From positions 1 to 14,546 of the forward strand of contig VGWZ01000024.1 in NCBI GenBank assembly GCA_016873595.1: a stretch of 14,546 nucleotides of DNA, read 5' to 3'. Position 1 is the first letter of the stretch; each line of letters begins with the position of its first letter. The position numbers and the translations under genes are program-made. Source of the stretch: Nitrospira sp. Its GTDB lineage: Bacteria > Nitrospirota > Thermodesulfovibrionia > Thermodesulfovibrionales > SM23-35. Of the stretch, positions 7,040 to 14,352 are shown piece by piece. The notes beneath the pieces were generated by a model. It was not told the origin of the DNA. It saw only the letters and a list, made by a program, of their open reading frames with translations, and did not search any database.

Positions 7040-8290
7040 TTATGTAAATTTTTTAAACAACAGGCAGGCATTGGTTCCGCCAAATCCAAATGAGTTTGAT
7101 AAGGCATAACTGACCGTCATTTTTCTTGCTTTACGTGGTACATAATCAAGGTTAATGTCGCACTCAGGATCTGGATTATCTAAATTAATTGTGGGGAGCA
7201 CAATATCATTATACACACTAAGAATAGTAAGAGTTGCCTCAACACCTCCTGCAGCACCGAGTAAATGACCTATCATAGATTTTGTTGAACTGATTGCGAT
7301 CTTATAGGCATGAGCACCAAATACCATCTTAATGGCACTACTTTCAAGTTCATCCCCATGTTTTGTTGAAGTACCATGTGCATTTATGTAATCTACCTCA
7401 GCAGGATTAACCCCTCCATCCCTCAATGCTATCGCCATGCACCTTGCTGCGCCCTCACCGCCAGGAGAAGGAGTAGTAATATGATATGCATCTGCGGACA
7501 TCCCGTATCCGACTATCTCTGCATATATTTTCGAACCTCTCTCCATGGCACTTTCAAGGCTTTCGAGTATCACAATACCTGCACCTTCACCCATCACAAA
7601 GCCGTCTCTATCAACGTCAAAAGGTCTACTTGCTTTTTCAGGCTCATTGTTTCTCGTAGAAAGCGCCTTCATTGCATTAAATCCAGCTACCCCTAAAGGT
7701 GTGATTACTGCTTCTGTCCCTCCGGCAATCATCGCATCTGCATCTCCCCGCTGGATTATTTTAAACGCATCTCCAATTGAATGACTTCCTGTTGCGCATG
7801 CAGTAGTCAATGCGGAGTTAGGTCCTTTAGCACCAAACTTTATAGATACCTGGCCAGAGGCAAGATTTATTATTAACATCGGAATAAAAAAAGGCGATAT
7901 CTTTCTTGGTCCCTTCTCAAGTAATACACTATGGTAATGTTCAATTGCGTATAACCCTCCTATGCCTGATCCGATAATGACGCCTACCTTCTCCGCGTTA
8001 CTGCCCGTGATCTTCAGACTGGAATCATCCAATGCCATTTTTGTTGCAGCAATTGCAAAATGGATAAAACGGTCCATTTTCTTTATCTCTTTTATCTCAA
8101 TATACTCTTCCGGGTTAAACCCTTCTACTTCACCGGCTATCTGTGTCTGAAAGTGAGATGCATCAAATAATGTGATCTTACCAATACCAGATTTGCCCTG
8201 AACAAGATTTTCCCATGAGGGTGTCACACCCACACCAAGAGGCGTGATAATACCTAGCCCTGTGACAACAACTCTTCTTTTATCCATCAT
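7040..8290 (-). CDS. fabF: Beta-ketoacyl-ACP synthase II
   Basis: A 416-residue condensing enzyme that elongates acyl-ACP with malonyl-ACP in type II fatty acid synthesis. The Cys-His-His triad is visible: Cys165 in TTACATGSH, His305 in NAHGTSTKHGD and His342 in STKSMIGHLLGAAGG. VVVTGLGIITPLG at the N-terminus and NSFGFGGTNACLLF at the C-terminus are standard, and the length is full. Two adjacent ATG codons are possible starts: 8290 overlaps the acpP stop as ATGA, and 8287 as TGATG. Either way translation is coupled to acpP, and no separate ribosome site is needed. Confidence 0.96.
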   Translation of the reverse strand: MMDKRRVVVTGLGIITPLGVGVTPSWENLVQGKSGIGKITLFDASHFQTQIAGEVEGFNPEEYIEIKEIKKMDRFIHFAIAATKMALDDSSLKITGSNAEKVGVIIGSGIGGLYAIEHYHSVLLEKGPRKISPFFIPMLIINLASGQVSIKFGAKGPNSALTTACATGSHSIGDAFKIIQRGDADAMIAGGTEAVITPLGVAGFNAMKALSTRNNEPEKASRPFDVDRDGFVMGEGAGIVILESLESAMERGSKIYAEIVGYGMSADAYHITTPSPGGEGAARCMAIALRDGGVNPAEVDYINAHGTSTKHGDELESSAIKMVFGAHAYKIAISSTKSMIGHLLGAAGGVEATLTILSVYNDIVLPTINLDNPDPECDINLDYVPRKARKMTVSYALSNSFGFGGTNACLLFKKFT

Positions 8291-8523
8291 GCAGAAGATT
8301 TCTTATTATTAATATACTCAATAGCATCTTTAACTTTTGAGATCTTCTCTGCATCTTCGTCAGGTATCTCGATTCCGAATGCCTCCTCAAATGCCATAAC
8401 AAGCTCAACTGTATCCAGCGAGTCAGCACCCAAGTCCTCAACAAAAGATGACTCGGGTGTAATCTCTGCCTGGCGTACACCGAGTTGTTTTGAGATAATC
8501 TCTTTCACTTTCTCTTCTAACAT
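8287..8523 (-). CDS. acpP: Acyl carrier protein
   Basis: A 78-residue acidic carrier that holds growing acyl chains on a 4'-phosphopantetheine attached to Ser35 in the motif LGADSLDTVELV. The family landmarks VEDLGADSLD, EEAFGIEIPDEDAEKI and the final helix VKDAIEYI are all present. I chose the ATG at 8523 because CGGAGG lies eight bases upstream and the protein then has the normal ACP length; an ATG nine codons earlier would run through the ribosome site. It is 77 bases downstream of fabG, an AT-rich gap that might hold extra signals, and overlaps fabF. Confidence 0.96.
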   Translation of the reverse strand: MLEEKVKEIISKQLGVRQAEITPESSFVEDLGADSLDTVELVMAFEEAFGIEIPDEDAEKISKVKDAIEYINNKKSSA

Positions 8524-8533
8524 ATTTGTACCT

Positions 8534-8593
8534 CCGTGTTTTAATTTCAAATTTTAGATTGCAAATTTTAAATTTAAACTCAAAAATCAAAAA
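8534..8593. repeat. AT-rich degenerate repeat between fabG and acpP
   Basis: The spacer holds several copies of an AAATTT-centred unit, e.g. CAAATTTTAGATTG followed by CAAATTTTAAATTT, and then A-rich CAAAAATCAAAAA. It encodes a spurious frame of the N-L-K-F-E-I type. It may be a low-complexity expansion; a weak internal promoter for acpP cannot be excluded. Confidence 0.4.
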
Positions 8594-8600
8594 CAGAAAA

Positions 8601-9341
8601 TTACATATACATACCGCCATTTACATGGATGACGTGACCGGTTATATAATCCGAGTCAGGTGATGCAAGAAAAATAACAGCATTCGCAACATCCTCAACT
8701 GTACCAAATCTTCCCGCAGGAATCAACTTCATCATCTCTTCCTTTATATTTTCCGGCAGAATATCAGTCATTGCAGTTTTTATAAACCCTGGGGCGATTG
8801 CATTCGCAGTGATTCCTCTGCTTGCATATTCCTTTGCGATTGTTTTTGTGAGCCCGACTATACCTGCCTTTGATGCACTATAATTCGCCTGTCCCGCGTT
8901 ACCCATGAATGCAGCTACAGATGAGATATTTACTATTCTCCCGTACCGTTGTTTAGACATATCCTTTATCGCTTCCTTAGAACAGAGGAAAACACTCTTT
9001 AGGTTAATATCCATTACAGAGTCCCAATCTTCCTCCTTCATTCTGATGAGAAGGTTATCTTTTGTAATGCCTGCATTGTTTATCAATATATCGATCCTAG
9101 CGAATTCTTTTCGAATATCATCGAACGCCTTTTTCACACTTTCAGAGTTTGACACATCAAGTTGCATTCCTATAGACTTAACCCCGAGTGCGGTAATAGC
9201 TGCCACAGCTTCATTTACTGCGTCCAGGTTTATATCTGCAATAGCTACATTGACACCTTTCTTTGCAAGCCTCTCTGCAATTGCTCTTCCAATACCTCGT
9301 CCTCCACCGGTAACCATCGCAACCTGACCTTTAAAATCCAT
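8601..9341 (-). CDS. fabG: 3-oxoacyl-ACP reductase
   Basis: A 246-residue short-chain dehydrogenase that reduces 3-oxoacyl-ACP in fatty acid elongation. The Rossmann glycine motif is TGGGRGIG (11-18), followed by NNAG (88-91), catalytic Ser140/141 in NISS, Tyr154 and Lys158 in YSASK. IAPGFIKTAMTD and the C-terminal GHVIHVNGGMYM are typical FabG. The start at 9341 is set by GAGGAGG seven bases upstream; a longer frame from 9422 would cross both this site and the promoter. Asp36 at the end of the second strand (IADIN) is the residue that usually favours NADH, whereas FabG normally uses NADPH. It is first gene of fabG-acpP-fabF-rnc; fabD, fabH and plsX are not adjacent. Confidence 0.94.
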   Translation of the reverse strand: MDFKGQVAMVTGGGRGIGRAIAERLAKKGVNVAIADINLDAVNEAVAAITALGVKSIGMQLDVSNSESVKKAFDDIRKEFARIDILINNAGITKDNLLIRMKEEDWDSVMDINLKSVFLCSKEAIKDMSKQRYGRIVNISSVAAFMGNAGQANYSASKAGIVGLTKTIAKEYASRGITANAIAPGFIKTAMTDILPENIKEEMMKLIPAGRFGTVEDVANAVIFLASPDSDYITGHVIHVNGGMYM

Positions 9342-9369
9342 CCTTGCCTCCTCTGCAAAACTGGTCTTA

Positions 9370-9398
9370 ATTGTAACAAAGAGATCTTTTCTTTTCCA
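9370..9398 (-). promoter_or_regulatory. Promoter of the fabG-acpP-fabF-rnc operon
   Basis: On the minus strand TGGAAA (9393-9398, 4 of 6), a 17-base spacer and TACAAT (9370-9375, 5 of 6). Transcription would start near 9363, about 22 bases before the fabG start and just upstream of its GAGGAGG. Confidence 0.5.
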
Positions 9399-9414
9399 GT
9401 CTTTATTTACCACA

Positions 9415-9507
9415 GGAAGCATCTAAATTTTCTAATGATTCAATCCTCAATCATTCCAGACTGAAAAATGCTCTTGGAGCGAACATTACAAAATTTTAGA
9501 TGCTTCC
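9415..9507. repeat. 93-bp structured inverted repeat between divergent fabG and citrate synthase promoters
   Basis: Arms 9415-9441 and 9481-9507 (27 bases each) pair with one mismatch and two single-base bulges; GGAAGCATCTAAA is perfectly repeated as TTTAGATGCTTCC. The 39-base centre holds GCTC-TTG-GAGC (9470-9480), and AATGATT (9434-9440, overlapping the left arm) can alternatively pair with AATCATT (9449-9455). No T-run follows on either strand, so it is not an intrinsic terminator. It sits upstream of the -35 boxes of both neighbouring promoters. Confidence 0.7.
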
Positions 9508-9523
9508 ATGGGGTTTGCGGTCA

Positions 9524-9553
9524 TTGTAATATTAAATCAATTTATGTTAATAT
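9524..9553 (+). promoter_or_regulatory. Candidate promoter for the citrate synthase-isocitrate dehydrogenase pair
   Basis: TTGTAA (9524-9529), an 18-base spacer and TAATAT (9548-9553), each 4 of 6, about 50 bases before the start codon. The region is AT-rich, so chance matches are likely and this is a weak call. Confidence 0.25.
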
Positions 9554-9601
9554 CAAAAATTCAAATTATTCTTAATTTTAGAAGAGGTTAATAGAGTTTA
9601 T

Positions 9602-10837
9602 ATGAAAAACAAAGTATATTTGATCGATGTGACAAACAGGGATGGTGTCCAGACATCCAGGATACTCCTCCCAAAACTTTCTAAAACGATGTTAAACATC
9701 TATTTTGATGAGATGGGAATTTATCAAAGCGAGGTAGGGTTCCCAACCCTCAAACATGAAGTCAATTACATAAATGCAAACCTTGAACTTGTAAAACTTG
9801 GTGTGATAAAAAGAATCCACCTCGAAGGCTGGTGCAGGGCAATCCCTGAAGATGTTCGGCTTTCCTTAAAAAACTGTCCTGAGCTCAAACATCTCAATAT
9901 CTCGATATCTACATCTGAAATAATGATACAAGGCAAATTTCAGGGGAGAAAGACCTTTAAGGATATTGTTAATTCTCTTGTTGAAGCTGTCAAAACTGCA
10001 AAGGAACTCGGGATAGAAACCTTGGGCATAAATGCAGAAGATGCTTCGAGGACAGAGCTTGACAGGCTCATAGAATTCGTCCTTGCGGGTAGAGAAGCAG
10101 GGGCAGATCGTTTCAGATATTGCGATACTCTCGGTACAGATGACCCCATAACCATCTATGAAAGGACGAAAGCAATTGCTCTTGCAACACGGTTTCCTAT
10201 AGAAATGCACTGCCACAACGACCTCGGTATGGCAGAGGCGGTATCTGTTTCCGGGGCGCAGGGAGCCATAGAATGTGGCGTTGACTCCTATATAAATACA
10301 ACTGTCAATGGTTACGGAGAACGCTGTGGCAATTGCGACCTTGTATCAACAATCTTAGCACTTAATTTCTCACACGGTCTTAAAAATAAAGTCCCCCTCG
10401 ATGAACATGTAGACCTTAAAAAAGCCTGGAAACTCAGCAGATACGCATCATACGCATTTAATATACCAATCCCGATAAACCAGCCTGGAGTAGGTGCAAA
10501 TGCATTTGCACATGAATCAGGAATACACGCAGACGGAGCTCTTAAAGACAGACGTAACTATGAACTTTATGACCCTGAGGATGTGGGAAGAGGAGAACCA
10601 GAACTTCTCGAAACCGGAAGGATAATCACCACAGGTGAGTATGGAGGCATTAAAGGCTTCAGGCACGTCTATGACAAACTCGGTATCCATTTCCACGACG
10701 ACAACGAGGCAAGAAGGATTCTCGAACTCGCACAGTATGCCAATCTGCACACACAGAAGCCCCTTACAGATGATGAGCTAAAACTCATTGCTACCTGCCC
10801 TGATATTGTTCAGAAAATACTCACAGTAAATCTATAA
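9602..10837 (+). CDS. Candidate Re-citrate synthase (homocitrate/isopropylmalate synthase family)
   Basis: A 411-residue HMGL-type TIM-barrel enzyme of the Claisen-condensing family. LIDVTNRDGVQ (7-17) holds the catalytic Arg13-Asp14; HCHNDLG (203-209) supplies the metal-binding His203/His205 and Asn206; NTTVNGYGERCGN (232-244) and FAHESGIHADG (302-312) are family signatures. It lacks the LeuA C-terminal regulatory domain (LeuA is about 510 residues), so isopropylmalate synthase is unlikely. Being translationally coupled to isocitrate dehydrogenase points to citrate formation from oxaloacetate and acetyl-CoA, as for the Re-face citrate synthases of Clostridium kluyveri, Desulfovibrio and Syntrophus. 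Homocitrate synthase (lysine or FeMo-cofactor) is the main alternative and cannot be excluded by reading. The ribosome site before the ATG is poor (GAG in ATAGAGTTTAT). Assignment to the family is firm; Re-citrate synthase is inference. Confidence 0.75.
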   Translation: MKNKVYLIDVTNRDGVQTSRILLPKLSKTMLNIYFDEMGIYQSEVGFPTLKHEVNYINANLELVKLGVIKRIHLEGWCRAIPEDVRLSLKNCPELKHLNISISTSEIMIQGKFQGRKTFKDIVNSLVEAVKTAKELGIETLGINAEDASRTELDRLIEFVLAGREAGADRFRYCDTLGTDDPITIYERTKAIALATRFPIEMHCHNDLGMAEAVSVSGAQGAIECGVDSYINTTVNGYGERCGNCDLVSTILALNFSHGLKNKVPLDEHVDLKKAWKLSRYASYAFNIPIPINQPGVGANAFAHESGIHADGALKDRRNYELYDPEDVGRGEPELLETGRIITTGEYGGIKGFRHVYDKLGIHFHDDNEARRILELAQYANLHTQKPLTDDELKLIATCPDIVQKILTVNL

Positions 10838-11922
10838 TGCATACAGTCACTTTAATTCGGGGAGATGGCGTAGGGCCTGAAATCTCCGAAGCCACACAAC
10901 GCGTCATTGAAGCAACAGGTGTTTCTCTCCAGTGGGAAATCCAGGAGGCAGGACAGAAGGCATTTGAAAAAGAAGGAAACCCTTTGCCTCAAAAGGTCAT
11001 TGATTCTATAACAAAGAATAAGGTCGCCCTCAAAGGGCCTATCACCACTCCTGTGGGAACAGGCTTCAGGAGCGTGAATGTTGCACTCAGACAGAACCTC
11101 GACCTTTATTGTTGCTTAAGGCCATGTAAAACATTTAATGGTGCAAAGACAAACTATAAAGACATCGACCTCGTAATCGTCAGGGAAAACACAGAAGACT
11201 TGTATGCAGGAATCGAATTTGAAAAAGATTCAGAAGAGACAAAAAAACTGATAGACTTTATTAGTAATGCAACAGGAAAGAAAATCAGATCCGATTCAGG
11301 TATCAGTATAAAACCTGTATCTGTGTATGCCACAGAGAGGATTGTACGGTTCGCATTTGAGTATGCGAGAAAAAACAAAAGGAAAAAGGTAACCGCAGTA
11401 CATAAGGCAAATATAATGAAGTATTCAGACGGACTCTTTCTTGAAACTGCAAGGAAGATTGCAAATGAATATGCAGATATCGAGTTTGAAGACAGGATAG
11501 TTGACAATATGTGTATGCAGCTCGTGCAGAAGCCCATGCTCTATGATGTCATTGTTCTTCCCAATCTCTATGGTGATATCATATCTGATCTCGCTGCAGG
11601 CCTTATCGGAGGACTCGGTCTTGCACCAGGTGCAAACATCGGAGATGACATCGCAGTCTTCGAGCCCACACACGGGAGTGCACCAAAATACAAGGGCTTG
11701 AATAAAATAAACCCCATGGCTATGATACTATCCGGGGTTATGATGCTCAACTATATTGGTGAAACAAAAGCAGCAGACAGATTAGAAAAGGCGACTGCCT
11801 CAGTTATCGCAGAGGGCAGGTATGTTACCTATGATATGAAACCAAATCCTGACGACCCTACTGCCGCAACCACTTCACAGGTAGCAGATGCAATCATTGA
11901 CACCTTGAAAAAGATACAATAA
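10837..11922 (+). CDS. Isocitrate dehydrogenase (beta-decarboxylating dehydrogenase family)
   Basis: A 361-residue enzyme oxidising isocitrate to 2-oxoglutarate and CO2 (or the reverse). The isocitrate-specific helix is GFRSVNVALRQ (76-86; Ser79, Asn81, Arg85), unlike the Leu-rich helix of isopropylmalate dehydrogenases. RENTEDLYAGIE (116-127) has Tyr123, Lys190 is the helper lysine, and Asp223, Asp247 and Asp251 are the metal ligands. The coenzyme loop is HGSAPKYKG with Lys284-Tyr285, the pair that favours NADP in E. coli Icd, while the Arg that follows Tyr332 by four in E. coli is Pro336 here; cofactor is therefore uncertain. Length fits the short, NAD-IDH-like type. The start codon shares one base with the stop of the preceding synthase gene (TAATG), so the two are co-translated. 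Confidence 0.88.
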   Translation: MHTVTLIRGDGVGPEISEATQRVIEATGVSLQWEIQEAGQKAFEKEGNPLPQKVIDSITKNKVALKGPITTPVGTGFRSVNVALRQNLDLYCCLRPCKTFNGAKTNYKDIDLVIVRENTEDLYAGIEFEKDSEETKKLIDFISNATGKKIRSDSGISIKPVSVYATERIVRFAFEYARKNKRKKVTAVHKANIMKYSDGLFLETARKIANEYADIEFEDRIVDNMCMQLVQKPMLYDVIVLPNLYGDIISDLAAGLIGGLGLAPGANIGDDIAVFEPTHGSAPKYKGLNKINPMAMILSGVMMLNYIGETKAADRLEKATASVIAEGRYVTYDMKPNPDDPTAATTSQVADAIIDTLKKIQ

Positions 11923-11986
11923 TTTTAGAGAGTGGTAGTACTATTTCACAATACACAGTTATCCATGACTGATAAAAAATAAGCAC

Positions 11987-13297
11987 ATGTGGCTTGAGAT
12001 ACTTCTCATATCAATTTTCATCTTAATCAATGGCTTCTTTGCAGCTTCAGAAATTGCAGTAGTTACCTCAAGAAGGTCACGCATTAAACAATTAATGGAA
12101 GAAGGCAGCAAAAACGCCATTGTCTTGAATAAATTAAGAGAAACTCCAGACAGATTTCTTGCCACAATTCAAATCGGGGTTACCCTCGCAGGAGCAATCG
12201 CATCTGCAGTTGGAGGTGCTGCTGCAGTGAAGGTTATCAAACCCTTATTGAAAGACGTTCCAATACCTATTATTTCTGCATCCAGTGAGGTAATCGCACT
12301 AGGTATTGTTGTCGCAATGATTACATACTTTTCTCTTATATTCGGCGAACTGATTCCAAAATCATTAGCCCTGTCAAATCCAGAAAAATTAGGTATGGTC
12401 ACAGCACCGATTATTGATAAATTCTCTAAAATTGCTACGGTACTTGTCCGTATACTTACCATGAGCACCAATATACTTTTAAAGCCTTTTGGTAAAAAGG
12501 CATTTACTCAACGAGAGTATATTTCTGAAGAGGAAATAAAACTCCTTTTGGAGGAAGGCAGAGAACAGGGAGTCTTTGAACCAGAAGAAAAGAAGCTCAT
12601 CCACAGTGTGTTTGAATTTACAGATACCTTTGTGAAAGAAGTAATGATCCCTGCGCCTCAAATGGTCACCATCGGAATCACTATGTCTGTTGAGCAAGTG
12701 AAATCAATCATATCCGAGGAGAAATTTTCCCGTTACCCTGTCATTGGGAAAGATATAAATGATATCAGAGGTTTTCTCTATGCCAAGGACTTTTTCAATA
12801 TTCTTTCCAGTACGGGTAAAGTTGATATACGAAAAATTATCAAGCCTCCGATATACACACCTGAAACAATGAAGATAAGTATTCTTTTGAGAGAAATGCA
12901 GAAAAAAAGGGTTCACATGGCAATCGCAATAGATGAATATGGAGCGGTTTCAGGGCTTGTGACATTGGAGGATCTCATTGAAGAGATTGTCGGTGAAATC
13001 AGAGACGAATATGATACTGAAAGCCCGGTTATTCAACTTGGTGATGGTTCAATGATCATAGATGCCTCAATAAGTATCAGGGATCTTGCTGAAGATTACT
13101 CTATAGATATCCCGGAATCACCTGAATATGAAACGCTTGGTGGTTTTATTGTCACATTCCTTCAGAAGATACCACAGACAGGCGATACAGTTGAGATTGA
13201 AGATAAGAGATTGAAAATCATCGAAATGGTAGGTCAAAGAATCGCAAAGGTAAAACTTGAACAGCTACCAAAAGAGACATTGGAAGAAACCTTCTAA
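11987..13297 (+). CDS. CNNM/CorC-family membrane protein with CBS domains (HlyC/CorC-type)
   Basis: A 436-residue inner-membrane protein. The N-terminal DUF21/CNNM domain has about four hydrophobic segments (1-25, about 55-80, about 95-125, about 130-155) and the typical SEIAVV and FGELIPKSLAL motifs. A helix rich in Glu (about 178-205) leads into two CBS domains (about 215-275 and 285-345; DEYGAVSGLVTLEDLIEEIVGEI is characteristic), and a CorC/HlyC C-terminal domain follows (about 350-430). Relatives are linked to Mg2+ or Co2+ efflux with the CBS pair sensing adenine nucleotides; older 'hemolysin' names are not functional evidence. It starts 64 bases after isocitrate dehydrogenase with no terminator visible, so it may be in the same transcript. 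No clear Shine-Dalgarno precedes the ATG, so the exact start is less certain. Confidence 0.87.
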   Translation: MWLEILLISIFILINGFFAASEIAVVTSRRSRIKQLMEEGSKNAIVLNKLRETPDRFLATIQIGVTLAGAIASAVGGAAAVKVIKPLLKDVPIPIISASSEVIALGIVVAMITYFSLIFGELIPKSLALSNPEKLGMVTAPIIDKFSKIATVLVRILTMSTNILLKPFGKKAFTQREYISEEEIKLLLEEGREQGVFEPEEKKLIHSVFEFTDTFVKEVMIPAPQMVTIGITMSVEQVKSIISEEKFSRYPVIGKDINDIRGFLYAKDFFNILSSTGKVDIRKIIKPPIYTPETMKISILLREMQKKRVHMAIAIDEYGAVSGLVTLEDLIEEIVGEIRDEYDTESPVIQLGDGSMIIDASISIRDLAEDYSIDIPESPEYETLGGFIVTFLQKIPQTGDTVEIEDKRLKIIEMVGQRIAKVKLEQLPKETLEETF

Positions 13298-13324
13298 GGA
13301 AAGATTCTCCTTCACATCGTTTAC

Positions 13325-13354
13325 TTGCCATTGGTTTTCTGTTTCTTTTATAAT
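13325..13354 (+). promoter_or_regulatory. Promoter of malate dehydrogenase
   Basis: TTGCCA (13325-13330, 5 of 6 to TTGACA), an 18-base spacer and a perfect TATAAT (13349-13354). Transcription would begin near 13361, two to four bases before the ATG at 13364, implying an almost leaderless message. Confidence 0.55.
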
Positions 13355-13363
13355 GAGACGGTA

Positions 13364-14290
13364 ATGAGAAAAAAGGTATCAATAATAGGTGCTGGTAATG
13401 TTGGTGCTACAACCGCACTGCTCATTGTGCAATCAGGAATTGCTGATGTTGTCCTTTTTGATATCGTAGAAGGAATACCCCAGGGAAAAGCCCTTGACCT
13501 TGCAGAAGCATGTCCTCTCTGGAACTCATCATCGTTAATCAAAGGAACAAATGATTATGCGGATACCGCAAACTCTGACATTGTCGTTATTACCGCAGGG
13601 TTTCCCAGAAAACCAGGAATGTCAAGAGATGATCTTCTTCATGCCAATGCTGAGGTAATCAAAATCGCATGTATTGAAATTTCAAAAACTTCTTCAAATG
13701 CAATCATTATTGTTGTAACGAATCCAATGGATGTGATGACATATCTTGCATGGAAGACAACAGAGTTTTCCTGCAAGCGTGTTATGGGTATGGGAGGAAT
13801 ACTTGATTCCTCGAGATTGACTGCATTTCTTTCATGGGAATTTAATGTTTCACCGCAAGATATTGAAGCTCTTGTGCTCGGAGGACATGGTGATGATATG
13901 GTCCCTCTTTCACATTTTACCGCTATTAAGGGGATACCAATAACAGACCTTTTCACAAAAAAGAAAACTGATGCATTGATAGAGAGGACAAGAAAAGGCG
14001 GTGCAGAAATAGTTGCCCTACTCAAATCAGGGAGTGCATATTATGCACCTGCTGCGGCATCATCTCACATGATAAAATCAATCCTTCTCGATGAAAAACG
14101 TGTCCTTCCCTGTTCAGCATATCTTAACGGAGAATATGGTATAAAAGATCTTTATATGGGTGTACCTGTGATACTCGGAAAAGAAGGTATTGAAAAGATT
14201 ATCGAGGTAAAACTCACCAAAGAAGAAAAGACCCAATTCAGGAAATCCTGTGAATCTGTCAGAAAATTAGTAAAGAAATTATCCCTATAA
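13364..14290 (+). CDS. mdh: Malate dehydrogenase (LDH-like type)
   Basis: A 308-residue dehydrogenase interconverting malate and oxaloacetate. The Rossmann motif is IGAGNVGA (8-15), and Asp33 in LFDIVEG points to NAD. The substrate loop GFPRKPGMSRDDL (79-91) has Arg82 and Arg88, where lactate dehydrogenases carry Gln-type substitutions, and VTNPMDV (Asn120), DSSR (Arg151) and catalytic His175 in GGHGDDMVP complete the site. I chose the ATG at 13364, giving the usual N-terminus directly before the Rossmann strand; a longer frame from 13325 would translate through the TATAAT promoter. There is no good ribosome site before this ATG, only GAGAC. With the candidate citrate synthase and isocitrate dehydrogenase upstream it could supply or use oxaloacetate. 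Confidence 0.93.
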   Translation: MRKKVSIIGAGNVGATTALLIVQSGIADVVLFDIVEGIPQGKALDLAEACPLWNSSSLIKGTNDYADTANSDIVVITAGFPRKPGMSRDDLLHANAEVIKIACIEISKTSSNAIIIVVTNPMDVMTYLAWKTTEFSCKRVMGMGGILDSSRLTAFLSWEFNVSPQDIEALVLGGHGDDMVPLSHFTAIKGIPITDLFTKKKTDALIERTRKGGAEIVALLKSGSAYYAPAAASSHMIKSILLDEKRVLPCSAYLNGEYGIKDLYMGVPVILGKEGIEKIIEVKLTKEEKTQFRKSCESVRKLVKKLSL

Positions 14291-14298
14291 CAATGAAG

Positions 14299-14321
14299 AA
14301 CCCTGTGGCAAGATCGTAGGG
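14299..14321. repeat. Degenerate hairpin, copy 1 (CCCTGTGGCAAG type)
   Basis: CCCTGTGG...CGTAGGG just after mdh pairs with G-T wobbles around CAAGA. About 16 of 23 positions match 14445-14467, and both copies are followed by AATATT-like sequence. It may be the mdh transcript end, although the downstream bases are A-rich rather than T-rich. Confidence 0.4.
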
Positions 14322-14352
14322 CATTTAAAAATATTAGAAAATTACTTCTTTT

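Noticed and set aside
7376..7784. Plus-strand frames opposite fabF
   Set aside because: Shadow frames of a conserved gene; no ribosome site or recognisable protein.
8287..8550. Longer ACP starting nine codons earlier
   Set aside because: It would run through the CGGAGG ribosome site and add an atypical N-terminus; 78 residues is the normal length.
8601..9422. FabG with a 27-residue N-terminal extension
   Set aside because: The extension crosses the promoter and the GAGGAGG site and is not part of the short-chain dehydrogenase fold.
8905..9464. Plus-strand frames opposite fabG
   Set aside because: Shadow frames with Ser/Thr/Ile-rich compositions typical of antisense reading.
9415..9507. Intrinsic terminator or T-box leader
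   Set aside because: No T-run on either strand after the stem, and no T-box specifier/antiterminator sequence was recognised.
9602..11922. Leucine biosynthesis pair (LeuA-LeuB)
   Set aside because: The synthase lacks the LeuA regulatory domain and the dehydrogenase has the isocitrate-type GFRSVNVALRQ helix and RENTEDLYAGIE, not the isopropylmalate pattern; no leuC/leuD nearby.
11965..11982. Five-codon frame (MTDKK) before the CNNM/CorC gene
   Set aside because: Too short and without a ribosome site.
13325..14290. Malate dehydrogenase with a 13-residue hydrophobic N-terminal extension
   Set aside because: The extension is encoded by the -35/-10 promoter region; the enzyme normally starts at the Rossmann strand.
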